Of a DNA stretch of 11,682 bases, positions 1 through 6,653 are shown piece after piece. This stretch comes from an uncultured bacterium (GTDB taxonomy: Bacteria > Cyanobacteriota > Vampirovibrionia > Gastranaerophilales > Gastranaerophilaceae): assembly GCA_902772945.1 (NCBI GenBank), contig CACYCU010000219.1, positions 1-11,682 on the forward strand. Reading direction: 5' to 3'. The translations under genes and the position numbers were made by a program. Below the pieces are notes generated by a model. It was given only the letters and a program-made list of their open reading frames with translations. It did no database searches and was not told the origin of the DNA. Every line of letters begins with the position of its first letter. Positions within the stretch are counted from its first letter, which is position 1.

Positions 1-378
1 AATTGGCTTGTTTTAGGCGGTTTTGTTGCAAAAGGTGTAGGGCAAGCATTTGATCCAAAACAAGAAAACTTGTTTAATATTTCAAAACAGGGAAAAGGAA
101 TAAAGCATTGGCTTCAAAATGTATCACTTAAATCTCAAAAGGAAATAATTGCGCAAGGTGGCAATGTTGAAAAGAATTTAAGAAAATTAAATATTGCACA
201 GATGTCAGGAATCGCTTATTCTGCTATAATGCTTGGTGTACTTCTGCCAAAACTTAACATTTGGATGACAAGGGGTAAAAATAAACAAAATGTTTCAAGT
301 GATGAAAAAACAAATAATATTACATTTAAATCAAATACAATCTCAATGGAAGAATTTTCTAAAAAGATTACAAATTAA
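1..378 (+). CDS. Hypothetical protein, 5'-truncated by window edge
   Basis: The reading frame is open from the first base (N-W-L-V-L-G-G-F...) and ends with TAA at 376-378, so the start lies outside the window. About 125 residues are visible. A TTG at 70 is in frame but has no ribosome binding site and is probably internal. The visible part holds a hydrophobic first stretch (WLVLGGFVA), a basic Lys/Gln-rich middle, one likely membrane-associated segment (AYSAIMLGVLLPKL, near 215-258), and a polar Lys/Asn/Ser-rich tail. I recognise no enzymatic motif or family. The next gene begins 17 bases downstream on the same strand, so the two may be co-transcribed. It could be an envelope protein, but only the hydrophobic stretches suggest that. 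Confidence 0.6.
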   Translation, partial: NWLVLGGFVAKGVGQAFDPKQENLFNISKQGKGIKHWLQNVSLKSQKEIIAQGGNVEKNLRKLNIAQMSGIAYSAIMLGVLLPKLNIWMTRGKNKQNVSSDEKTNNITFKSNTISMEEFSKKITN

Positions 379-384
379 AAACAA

Positions 385-390
385 TAGGTG
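385..390 (+). promoter_or_regulatory. Ribosome binding site of the first SGNH hydrolase gene
   Basis: AGGTG lies about 6 bases before the ATG at 396 and supports that start. It sits in the 17-base gap after the preceding stop, consistent with translation from a shared transcript. Confidence 0.5.
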
Positions 391-395
391 AAATA

Positions 396-998
396 ATGAA
401 AAAGATAATATGCTACGGAGATTCAAATACATTCGGATTTAATCCAAAAAACGCTTCAAGATATGACGAAAATATTTGTTGGACTTCTGTCTTGCAAAAG
501 GAATTAGGTGTTCAATATGAAGTTATAAATGAAGGTATGTGTGATAGAACAGGATTTGTAAATAATACGAAAGGTTTTTTATTTTCGGCGTCAAAACACT
601 TTCCTAAATTTATTTCTGAATCTGAAAATATAGATGTTTTGATTCTTTGGATAGGAACAAATGATTTGCAGTTTCAATATAATATAAGCATTAGTGCAAT
701 AGAAGAAGGATTGGAAAATTTAATTAAATTAGCTGAAACTAAAGCTGAAAAAATAATTATCATTCCTCCTGTAATCTTGAACGAAAAAATATTAGAAGGT
801 GCTTTTAATTATCAGTTTGATGAAACAAGTATTGCGAAATCCAAAAAAGTAGGAAAAATATACGAAAATCTTTCAAGTATCTATCACTGTACGTTTTTTG
901 ACGTAAATAAATTTGTAAAACCGTCTGATATTGACGGATTACATTATGATGAAATTTCTCATAAAATAGTTGCAAAAAATTTGGCTAAATTATTTTGA
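396..998 (+). CDS. SGNH/GDSL-family hydrolase (esterase-like)
   Basis: The 200-residue protein shows all four SGNH blocks. Block I is YGDSN with the likely nucleophile Ser10. Block II has a Gly near residue 47 (NEGMCDRTG). Block III is IGTND with Asn89. Block V is DGLHYD with Asp180 and His183. The family cleaves esters, for example acyl esters of lipids, sugars or small substrates, through a Ser-His-Asp triad with Gly and Asn in the oxyanion hole. The N-terminal order GDSNTFG resembles arylesterase-type SGNH enzymes. There is no signal peptide or membrane segment, so a cytoplasmic enzyme is likely. The start at 396 is supported by an AGGTG site and by the position of block I close to the N terminus. 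The true substrate cannot be read from the sequence. A second SGNH-like gene follows 58 bases downstream. Confidence 0.85.
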   Translation: MKKIICYGDSNTFGFNPKNASRYDENICWTSVLQKELGVQYEVINEGMCDRTGFVNNTKGFLFSASKHFPKFISESENIDVLILWIGTNDLQFQYNISISAIEEGLENLIKLAETKAEKIIIIPPVILNEKILEGAFNYQFDETSIAKSKKVGKIYENLSSIYHCTFFDVNKFVKPSDIDGLHYDEISHKIVAKNLAKLF

Positions 999-1006
999 AA
1001 GCTGTA

Positions 1007-1035
1007 TTGAATATTTTTTTGTAATAATATATTAT
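1007..1035 (+). promoter_or_regulatory. Predicted sigma70-type promoter of the second SGNH-like gene
   Basis: TTGAAT (1007-1012) and TATTAT (1030-1035) are separated by 17 bases. The predicted start point is near 1042, giving a leader of about 15 bases before the ATG at 1057. No clear Shine-Dalgarno lies in that leader. The pairing is good for AT-rich DNA, where chance matches are common. Confidence 0.5.
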
Positions 1036-1056
1036 TAAAAAGTTTATGCGTAAATT

Positions 1057-1779
1057 ATGTCTAAAAAAGAAAATTTTTTAATACAAAATAGAGAATATAT
1101 TGAATGGACTAATACATGGATAGAAAATTCAACTGAAATTGATGCTGATCGAATACTTTTGATTGGCGATTCTGTTTTAAGACAAATAAGAGGAAAATTA
1201 GGCTCGATAGTTGGTAAGAATGCAGATTTTGTCGGAACTTCAAGAGCTTTGTCTGACCCAAGTTTTTATAATATTTTTGATGCTTTCTTCTTAAATAACA
1301 TATACAAATATTCAAAAGTATTGATCAATATCGGCACAAATCACGGGCATTATCTTAAAACTAATACAAGTTTGGAGTATAAAAAAGAATATTCTGAAAA
1401 TTTTGAAAATTTTATAAAATATATAATGCAAAAATTTCCCAATATAGTTATATTATTAGGCACACCTTGGACTAAAAAAGATAATACAAAGGTTTTTGAT
1501 AATGATTTTAATGAAGAACTTTTGTCAAAAAATAAAATACAAACAGAAATTGCAAATAAATACGGATTAAAAACTGTGGATTTATATTCTCATATAATGC
1601 AAAATAAAGAATATTATAAATATACAGATCATGTCCATTTTGTGTCTTTAAAAATAAAGAATCTTTTAGAAAAATATATTGCATCTGCTATTTATCCGGA
1701 AATTAAAATAAATTTAAAACCTCCGAAAATTGCAGATATTATCAAGTCTAAAATTAAAAATCTTTTTGGTTTATCTTAA
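1057..1779 (+). CDS. Divergent SGNH-like hydrolase
   Basis: The 240-residue protein shares the SGNH layout but is only distantly similar to the preceding gene. Block I is LLIGDSV with Ser39. A block II-like Gly is near 60 (DFVGTSRA). Block III is NIGTNHG with Asn95. Block V is YTDHVHF with Asp191 and His194 in the usual D-x-x-H order. The block order therefore supports an intact triad, although block II is weak. The last 40 residues are Lys-rich with alternating hydrophobics and lie beyond the usual fold; they might contact membrane or another protein, which is inference. There is no signal peptide. The ATG at 1057 lacks a clear Shine-Dalgarno, but a plausible promoter sits just upstream. Surface-polysaccharide acetyl-ester chemistry is one possible role, without direct support here. 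Confidence 0.65.
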   Translation: MSKKENFLIQNREYIEWTNTWIENSTEIDADRILLIGDSVLRQIRGKLGSIVGKNADFVGTSRALSDPSFYNIFDAFFLNNIYKYSKVLINIGTNHGHYLKTNTSLEYKKEYSENFENFIKYIMQKFPNIVILLGTPWTKKDNTKVFDNDFNEELLSKNKIQTEIANKYGLKTVDLYSHIMQNKEYYKYTDHVHFVSLKIKNLLEKYIASAIYPEIKINLKPPKIADIIKSKIKNLFGLS

Positions 1780-1781
1780 TA

Positions 1782-2189
1782 TTACATTTCTGATTTTTCT
1801 AAAAATACAACTATAATATCCAAAAAATCTTTTATTTTAAGTTTTGAAACTTGTTCGTTAGTTAAATCTATAGATTTTTCACAATGAAAATAATCTTTTA
1901 TAAGTTGGTATATTTCAGCTTTTTCGATAAGATTATCTTTATGCCTTACGGGTGTTGTTGTAAGTTTTTTTCTGAGTTGATCTTTATTCAAAACCCTTCC
2001 GTCTATAGAATTAAAAATACTTTCTATGATAGGTCTTCCCTTTTTTATAAATGAATTAGGAACATACCATGATTTATTATTCATTATGATATTTTCGATA
2101 TCATTATACGTAGCGTATTTGTATTCCGAAGTGAATTCACCCATGGTTTTATTTAAAAATTTATTTTTTACGTAAATATCAAAATCCAT
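1782..2189 (-). CDS. Hypothetical protein, 135 residues
   Basis: I do not recognise this protein. It is charged, soluble-looking and has no signal peptide or membrane segment. The N-terminal part is Asn/Tyr/Lys-rich; the middle has a basic run (DQLRKKLTTTPVRHKDNL) and the C-terminal part reads as amphipathic helices. The start is well supported: on the - strand GGGG lies about 7 bases before the ATG at 2189. Its stop is only 2 bases from the stop of the convergent SGNH-like gene. It is transcribed away from the Memo-AMMECR1 gene, with about 110 bases of AT-rich sequence between the two divergent starts. A DNA-binding or accessory role cannot be claimed. Confidence 0.6.
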   Translation of the reverse strand: MDFDIYVKNKFLNKTMGEFTSEYKYATYNDIENIIMNNKSWYVPNSFIKKGRPIIESIFNSIDGRVLNKDQLRKKLTTTPVRHKDNLIEKAEIYQLIKDYFHCEKSIDLTNEQVSKLKIKDFLDIIVVFLEKSEM

Positions 2190-2260
2190 AATAATCCCCG
2201 TATATTAATAAAGTTTTTTGCTTTTAAAAATTTGCCTATATTTATAGTTTTGTAAATATT

Positions 2261-2289
2261 TTTTGTTTTAATTAAAAATAAACTATAAT
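2261..2289 (+). promoter_or_regulatory. Promoter giving a probable leaderless mRNA for the Memo-AMMECR1 gene
   Basis: A perfect TATAAT lies at 2284-2289, with a weak -35 (TTTTGT, 2261-2266) 17 bases upstream. Only 9 bases separate the -10 box from the ATG at 2299, so the predicted start point falls within 2-3 bases of the start codon. There is no Shine-Dalgarno sequence. The coding start itself is fixed by the conserved AGTFYP motif about 10 residues in. Confidence 0.5.
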
Positions 2290-2298
2290 GTAAGTATT

Positions 2299-3639
2299 AT
2301 GGAAAAAATAAAAGAATCACCAAATGCAGGTACATTTTACCCTGCAGAAAGAAAAGAACTAAAAAAGTTAATAAAAAGTTTTTCGGAAAATAGTAAAAAC
2401 TATTATGAAGTTTCAACTCGTGCTGTAATTGTTCCGCATGCAGCGCTTGTTCATTCCGGAAGAATTGCATATGAAGGCATATGCCAAATAGATAAAAGTG
2501 TAGAAAATGTTTTTATAATAGCACCTTCTCACAAAGTTGAGTTTGAAGGACTTGCACTATTAGCATCAGAAAAATGGAAGACTCCTCTTGGTAATGTGAA
2601 GATTAATCAAGAAATTTGTCTTGATATGGTTGAAAAATTCGGTGCTGATTATAATACTGAAGCTTTTGAAAATGAATACTCAATTGAGGTTTTGCTTCCT
2701 TTAATACAAACAGCTTTGAAAGATGCAAATATTGTTCCGATTTTGGTAGGAAGAGAAAGACCTGACGGTATTGAAAAAGTTATTGCGGAATATTACGGAG
2801 ATACATCCAATGCATTTGTTATTTCTTCAGATTTGAGTCATTTTTTAAATAATGCAGACTCCAGAAAAGTTGATCTTATAACTGCAGATATGATTGAAAC
2901 CGGTAATATTCTTCATTTTAGGTACGAACAGGCATGTAATGCTATTGCTATAGCAGGGCTTGTTCAATATGTAAACAGAAATAAATATTCGCTAATAAGA
3001 ATTGATATGAGCAATTCATCTGTTACAACAGGTGATGCAAACAGAGTTGTCGGATATGGAAGCTGGTTTTTGTATGAAGGCAGCAAAAATGAATTTATTG
3101 AAAAATATTATTCAAAATATATTTTAAATCTTGTTAGAACTGTTATTGAATCAGCAATTGATAAGACTGATGTGACGATAAATTATGCTCAAATTTTGGA
3201 TGAACAAGGTGCATGTTTTATTACTCTTGAACAAGATGACAAATTGAGAGGATGTATCGGGTCAATTATTGCTCACCAGCCTCTTATTAATGACATTATT
3301 GAACATTCGAGAAATGCGGCATTCAATGACAGACGCTTTGAACCGGTAACTAAGGAAGATTTGAAAAATCTGAAAGTTTCTGTTTCAGTATTGAATCCGC
3401 CAAGAAGAATAGGATTTTCCACAGAAGCGGATTTGCTTGATAAGATTACTCCGGACAAAGACGGAATAATTATAAAAGATGGAAAACACCAAGCTCTTTA
3501 TCTGCCGTCTGTTTGGGATGAAATTTCAGATAAAAAAGAATTTTTGGACACGCTAAAAATGAAGGCGGGCTTTGCTCCTGATTATTTCTCGCCTACATTT
3601 GAAGCTTATAAGTTTGATACTCTTAGTATTAAAGAATAA
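2299..3639 (+). CDS. AmmeMemoRadiSam system proteins B and A fused (Memo-AMMECR1)
   Basis: The 446-residue protein joins two domains. Residues 1-262 are Memo-like: AGTFYP near 10-15, VPHA with His47, APSH with His78, SSDLSH with Asp178 and His181, and AC with Cys213. These match the His/His/Asp/His/Cys pocket of Memo, which is related in fold to metal-dependent dioxygenases. Residues from about 270 to 446 are AMMECR1-like, with the hallmark LRGCIG at 316-321 and the VSVLNPP stretch. The two families co-occur with a radical SAM protein in the AmmeMemoRadiSam set, whose biochemical job is not settled. One family position differs: the usual EHS-E motif reads EYS-E (Tyr127). No radical SAM partner of this system is adjacent; the radical SAM gene in this window belongs to pyruvate formate-lyase. 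The stop codon abuts that of the convergent flavodoxin gene. Confidence 0.88.
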   Translation: MEKIKESPNAGTFYPAERKELKKLIKSFSENSKNYYEVSTRAVIVPHAALVHSGRIAYEGICQIDKSVENVFIIAPSHKVEFEGLALLASEKWKTPLGNVKINQEICLDMVEKFGADYNTEAFENEYSIEVLLPLIQTALKDANIVPILVGRERPDGIEKVIAEYYGDTSNAFVISSDLSHFLNNADSRKVDLITADMIETGNILHFRYEQACNAIAIAGLVQYVNRNKYSLIRIDMSNSSVTTGDANRVVGYGSWFLYEGSKNEFIEKYYSKYILNLVRTVIESAIDKTDVTINYAQILDEQGACFITLEQDDKLRGCIGSIIAHQPLINDIIEHSRNAAFNDRRFEPVTKEDLKNLKVSVSVLNPPRRIGFSTEADLLDKITPDKDGIIIKDGKHQALYLPSVWDEISDKKEFLDTLKMKAGFAPDYFSPTFEAYKFDTLSIKE

Positions 3640-4116
3640 TTAGTATTTTTGAACAAAATCTTTTAGTTTTTCAATTGAAGGATTATGGTTTAGAAGTTCG
3701 CCTTCAATAATTTTGGTGTTGTCAGAAACACTTGGTCTGAGGTTTTCGACAGTGCCCCCAAAACCGCTTCCGCCTGAAGTTGCAAACAATATAATTTTTT
3801 TGTTTGAGAAATCGTAATTTTCTAAAAATGTGTTAATAATTGTAGGCGCAACATACCACCATATCGGAAACCCAAGATAAATAGTATCATACTTTTCGAT
3901 ATGTGCATCAGAATCTTCAATTTCAGGACGAAAACTTTTATCTCTCATCTCAACAGAGCTGCGAGAATTTCTATCCATCCAATTTAAATCAGCGTCTGTG
4001 TATGGTTCTACTGGTTTAATTTCATACAAATCAGCTCCTGCTGCTTTGGCTAAATTCTTGGCAACCTCTGCAGTAACTCCGCTTGCAGAAAAATAAGCAA
4101 CTAAATTTTTAACCAT
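3640..4116 (-). CDS. Flavodoxin family protein
   Basis: The 158-residue protein is a complete short-chain flavodoxin-like domain. The N-terminal strand and phosphate loop (VAYFSASGVT, residues 6-15) would hold the FMN phosphate, GFPIWWY (82-88) supplies aromatic residues near the isoalloxazine ring, and FATSGGSGFGG (111-121) forms the second flavin loop. The middle segment (EMRDK, RPEIED) resembles the flavodoxin group often annotated as NADPH-dependent FMN-binding proteins. No membrane segment is present. A strong AGGAGGG lies 4 bases before the ATG at 4116. The role is inferred as a low-potential electron carrier or small FMN reductase. Reducing the PFL-activating enzyme, which needs flavodoxin or ferredoxin in other bacteria, is a possible link but unproven here. 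Confidence 0.85.
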   Translation of the reverse strand: MVKNLVAYFSASGVTAEVAKNLAKAAGADLYEIKPVEPYTDADLNWMDRNSRSSVEMRDKSFRPEIEDSDAHIEKYDTIYLGFPIWWYVAPTIINTFLENYDFSNKKIILFATSGGSGFGGTVENLRPSVSDNTKIIEGELLNHNPSIEKLKDFVQKY

Positions 4117-4120
4117 ATAA

Positions 4121-4127
4121 CCCTCCT
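4121..4127 (-). promoter_or_regulatory. Strong ribosome binding site of the flavodoxin gene
   Basis: On the - strand AGGAGGG lies 4 bases upstream of the ATG at 4116, a near-perfect anti-16S match with short spacing. It fixes the start codon. Confidence 0.75.
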
Positions 4128-4138
4128 TTTTGGATTTT

Positions 4139-4144
4139 ATTATA
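4139..4144 (-). promoter_or_regulatory. Possible -10 box of the flavodoxin gene
   Basis: On the - strand a perfect TATAAT occupies 4144-4139, giving a predicted start near 4132 and a leader of about 16 bases carrying the ribosome binding site. The -35 position would fall in the loop of the pckA terminator and reads TTTCAT, a poor match. The call rests mainly on the -10 box and on the terminator isolating this gene from pckA. Confidence 0.35.
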
Positions 4145-4148
4145 ACAT

Positions 4149-4179
4149 AAAAAGCTCTGTTATGAAAACAGAGCTTTTT
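4149..4179 (-). terminator. Intrinsic terminator downstream of pckA
   Basis: A 13-bp perfect stem pairs 4149-4161 with 4167-4179 around a 5-base loop, with core AGCTCTGTT/AACAGAGCT. The A/T ends give a T run after the stem on both strands. On the - strand it follows the pckA stop by about 25 bases and precedes the flavodoxin gene, so it most likely ends pckA transcription. Confidence 0.85.
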
Positions 4180-4204
4180 AAATATTTTGCATAGTTAAAT
4201 ATTG

Positions 4205-5806
4205 TTATTTAACCATGCTTAATGGCTTTGGGCCTGCGTTAACGATTTCTGAAGGCATATTTGGATATTTGCTTGAGAAGTTATCTGCAAACATTTGAGC
4301 CAATTTATTAGCAGCTTCATCATATGCAGATTTATCAGACCACATACCTCTTGCGTCCAACATTTCATCAGGAACGTTAGGACAGCTTGTCGGATAATCT
4401 ACATTGAATACATCGTGGTGTTTGAATTCTACTGAATCAAAAGATCCGTTCAATGCTGCTGATACCATAGCTCTTGTGTAAGCCAATTTCATTCTCTTAG
4501 CACCTGATGAAGCAGAACCGCCTGCCCATCCTGTATTTACCAAGTAAACTTTAGTACCGTATTGGTCTAATTTGTCGCCTAACATTTTTGCATAAACTGA
4601 AGCGTCCATAGGCATGAATGGTTCACCAAACAATGTAGAGAATGTTGGAACAGGTTCTGTAATTCCGCGTTCAGTTCCAGCTAATTTTGATGTGAAACCT
4701 GTTACAAAGTGGTACATAGCAGCGTTTTTGTCCAATCTTGAAATCGGAGGTAATACACCGAAAGCATCAGCTGTTAAAAATACTACTACTTTTGGAATTC
4801 CACCCATTGATGGGATTGCTGCATTATTGATGTAGTTTACAGGATAGCCGACACGTGTGTTTTCTGTTAAAGAACCATCTGCAAAATCTAATTCTCTTGT
4901 TTCAGAATCCATAATAACGTTTTCTACCAATGAACCAAACTTAATAGCGTGATAAATATCAGGTTCATTTTCTTCTGTAAGGTTAATACATTTAGCGTAG
5001 CATCCGCCTTCAAAGTTAAATACACCATCAGGTGACCAACCGTGTTCGTCATCACCGATTAATTTTCTTGAAGGATCTGCAGATAACGTAGTTTTACCTG
5101 TTCCTGAAAGTCCAAAGAATACAGCTGTTTCATGAGTTTCAGGATCCATATTTGCTGAACAGTGCATCGGAAGTACGTTTTTCTTAGTCATAACATAGTT
5201 CATTGTAGCAAATACTGACTTTTTGATTTCGCCTGAATATTGAGAACCGGCGATGATAATCATATGAGCTTCATAGTCAATTGCTATGCAAGCTTCGGAA
5301 TTTGTACCGTCAACTGCAGGGTCGCATTTAAATCCCGGGGCGCAAATGATTGTATAATCTGCTTCACCATAAGATGCCAATTCTTCTGCTGTTGGTCTGA
5401 TTAACAATTGATGAATAAACATGTTTTGTGATGCCATTTCGTTAATAACTCTGAATTTTTGAGTATATTTTTTATCAGCACCGGCAAAACCGTCAAAAAT
5501 AAATACTTCTTTGCCGTTCAAATAATTAATCATTTTTGATTTAATTGAATTGAAAGCTTCTCTTGAAATCGGGCGGTTAACTTTTCCCCAAGCAATATCA
5601 TCGTGAATACTTGGTGTATCAACAATGAATTTGTCCTTAGGAGAACGGCCTGTGTATTTTCCTGTTGTAACAACAAGTGCGCCGTTGTTTGCCAAAGTTC
5701 CTTCTCCACGTCTTAAAGCTGCTTCTGTCAATTGAGCAGGAGTCCAGTTTCTGTGAACTGCAGACGGAGAAGTAATTCCTAATTTTTCAATACCATAAGT
5801 TTCCAT
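4205..5806 (-). CDS. pckA: Phosphoenolpyruvate carboxykinase (ATP)
   Basis: The enzyme interconverts oxaloacetate + ATP and PEP + CO2 + ADP in the cytoplasm. At 533 residues it has the family's usual length (E. coli about 540). Visible motifs, in order: GRSPKDKF (53-60); the P-loop GLSGTGKTT (232-240); the metal-binding DDEHGW (252-257); YPVNYI (321-326); and the adenine-site stretch NTGWAGG followed by the SGAKR segment in the C-terminal part. These mark the ATP-dependent class, not the GTP class. The start has AGGAG 6 bases upstream, the promoter is well formed, and a terminator follows. It lies directly downstream of the pyruvate formate-lyase genes on the same strand. In a fermenter it may run towards oxaloacetate, conserving ATP and feeding a malate/succinate branch; that direction is inference. 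Confidence 0.97.
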   Translation of the reverse strand: METYGIEKLGITSPSAVHRNWTPAQLTEAALRRGEGTLANNGALVVTTGKYTGRSPKDKFIVDTPSIHDDIAWGKVNRPISREAFNSIKSKMINYLNGKEVFIFDGFAGADKKYTQKFRVINEMASQNMFIHQLLIRPTAEELASYGEADYTIICAPGFKCDPAVDGTNSEACIAIDYEAHMIIIAGSQYSGEIKKSVFATMNYVMTKKNVLPMHCSANMDPETHETAVFFGLSGTGKTTLSADPSRKLIGDDEHGWSPDGVFNFEGGCYAKCINLTEENEPDIYHAIKFGSLVENVIMDSETRELDFADGSLTENTRVGYPVNYINNAAIPSMGGIPKVVVFLTADAFGVLPPISRLDKNAAMYHFVTGFTSKLAGTERGITEPVPTFSTLFGEPFMPMDASVYAKMLGDKLDQYGTKVYLVNTGWAGGSASSGAKRMKLAYTRAMVSAALNGSFDSVEFKHHDVFNVDYPTSCPNVPDEMLDARGMWSDKSAYDEAANKLAQMFADNFSSKYPNMPSEIVNAGPKPLSMVK

Positions 5807-5819
5807 AAATTTCTCCTTT

Positions 5820-5832
5820 TAAGTGTCACTTA
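5820..5832. promoter_or_regulatory. Dyad in the pckA leader (possible operator)
   Basis: TAAGTGTCACTTA is a perfect 13-base palindrome with a single central base. It lies between the predicted pckA start point (about 5836) and its ribosome binding site (5813-5819), where a repressor could block transcription. No known regulator consensus is recognised. Confidence 0.35.
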
Positions 5833-5842
5833 TACAACCATA

Positions 5843-5871
5843 AATATAGTACAAATTCTTTCTTTTTGCAA
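5843..5871 (-). promoter_or_regulatory. Predicted sigma70-type promoter of pckA
   Basis: On the - strand TTGCAA (5871-5866) and TATATT (5848-5843) are separated by exactly 17 bases. The predicted start near 5836 gives a leader of about 30 bases with an AGGAG site. Having its own promoter separates pckA from the upstream pfl operon, although no terminator was found between them. Confidence 0.65.
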
Positions 5872-5875
5872 GTGT

Positions 5876-5889
5876 TTTAAGGTCTTAAA
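5876..5889. promoter_or_regulatory. Inverted repeat just upstream of the pckA -35 box
   Basis: TTTAAG-GT-CTTAAA has two perfect 6-base arms around 2 bases. The 2-base centre is too tight for an RNA hairpin, so a protein-binding site is the better reading. It sits about 46 bases upstream of the predicted pckA start, where an activator could act. Confidence 0.3.
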
Positions 5890-5901
5890 TGTTAATAAAA
5901 A

Positions 5902-6651
5902 TTATGCTTTCATTCCTTCAAGTATCCAATTACGAGCTTGGAGAGCTTCTTCTTTTGTCAATGGTGGTGTGTTTTTTAATGGATATGGGATATTCAGGCT
6001 TTCGTATTTTGGAATTGCCATGTCGTGATAGGGAAGAACATCAAGTGCTTTTATGTTTTTTAAAGTCTTTAAAAATTCTCCCAAACGGATTAAATATTCT
6101 TTCTTAAAGGTAATTTCGGGCACAACAACGTGTCTAATCCATACGGGGATTTGTTTTTCGGACAAATATTTTGCAAATTCAAGGATATTTTTGTTTGAAT
6201 GTCCTGTAAGTTTTTTGTGTTCCTCATCATCAATGTGCTTAATATCAAGAAGTACCAAATCTGTGTACTTCATGAGTTCATCAAACTTGTTGAGAACTCC
6301 CTCGCCTCTATGGGAAGAGGGGCTAAACATCACCCCTGATGTATCTAAAGCCGTATGAATTTCCCTTTTCTTAGCCTCTTTAAAAAGTTCCGTTACAAAA
6401 TAAATTTGCATCAACGGCTCTCCGCCTGTAACGGTGATACCGCCTTTGCAAAACTCTTTTACGCTGTCATATTGAGATAAAATATCAGATACTGACATCT
6501 TTTGATTTTCATTTACCACCCAGGTGTCCGGGTTATGGCAATACATACAGCGCATGGGACAGCCCTGCAAAAAAACAACAAAACGAATCCCCGGCCCATC
6601 AACTGTACCGCAGGATTCGATTGAATGAATATTTCCTAAAATTTCTCCCAT
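5902..6651 (-). CDS. pflA: Pyruvate formate-lyase-activating enzyme (radical SAM)
   Basis: This radical SAM enzyme uses a [4Fe-4S] cluster and S-adenosylmethionine to abstract a hydrogen from the glycine of pyruvate formate-lyase, making the catalytic glycyl radical. Its 249 residues match the usual length (E. coli 246). The cluster motif C-x3-C-x2-C is Cys31, Cys35 and Cys38 (CPMRCMYC), GGEP lies at 77-79 and neighbours, and DIKHID follows near 136. The ATG is 2 bases after the stop of the glycyl-radical gene with no separate ribosome binding site, so translation is probably coupled. Its substrate here would be the small separate radical chain. A loop near residues 108-119 (FSPSSHRGEG) is encoded by an unusually GC-rich palindromic patch and looks slightly longer than in relatives recalled from other bacteria. 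Confidence 0.95.
   Translation of the reverse strand: MGEILGNIHSIESCGTVDGPGIRFVVFLQGCPMRCMYCHNPDTWVVNENQKMSVSDILSQYDSVKEFCKGGITVTGGEPLMQIYFVTELFKEAKKREIHTALDTSGVMFSPSSHRGEGVLNKFDELMKYTDLVLLDIKHIDDEEHKKLTGHSNKNILEFAKYLSEKQIPVWIRHVVVPEITFKKEYLIRLGEFLKTLKNIKALDVLPYHDMAIPKYESLNIPYPLKNTPPLTKEEALQARNWILEGMKA
6297..6337. repeat. GC-rich repeat-like palindromic patch inside pflA
   Basis: The 25 bases at 6299-6323 are about 68% G+C inside a gene that is otherwise AT-rich. CCCTC (6299-6303) faces GAGGG (6317-6321), with further partial pairing inside. The + strand translation contains SPLWEEG, which resembles the peptide signature I associate with short GC-rich intergenic palindromes in many bacteria. 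It stays in frame within pflA. Only one copy is visible, so the repeat assignment is inferred. Confidence 0.35.
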
Positions 6652-6653
6652 TT

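Noticed and set aside
6053..6358. Open frame on the + strand opposite pflA containing SPLWEEG
   Set aside because: It is antisense to a well-supported enzyme gene and has no ribosome binding site. It is used only as a hint for the repeat-like patch.
5902..6651. Radical SAM protein as the AmmeMemoRadiSam partner of the Memo-AMMECR1 gene
   Set aside because: Length, motif context and tight coupling to the PFL genes fit the PFL-activating enzyme; it is on the opposite strand and over 2 kb from the Memo-AMMECR1 gene.
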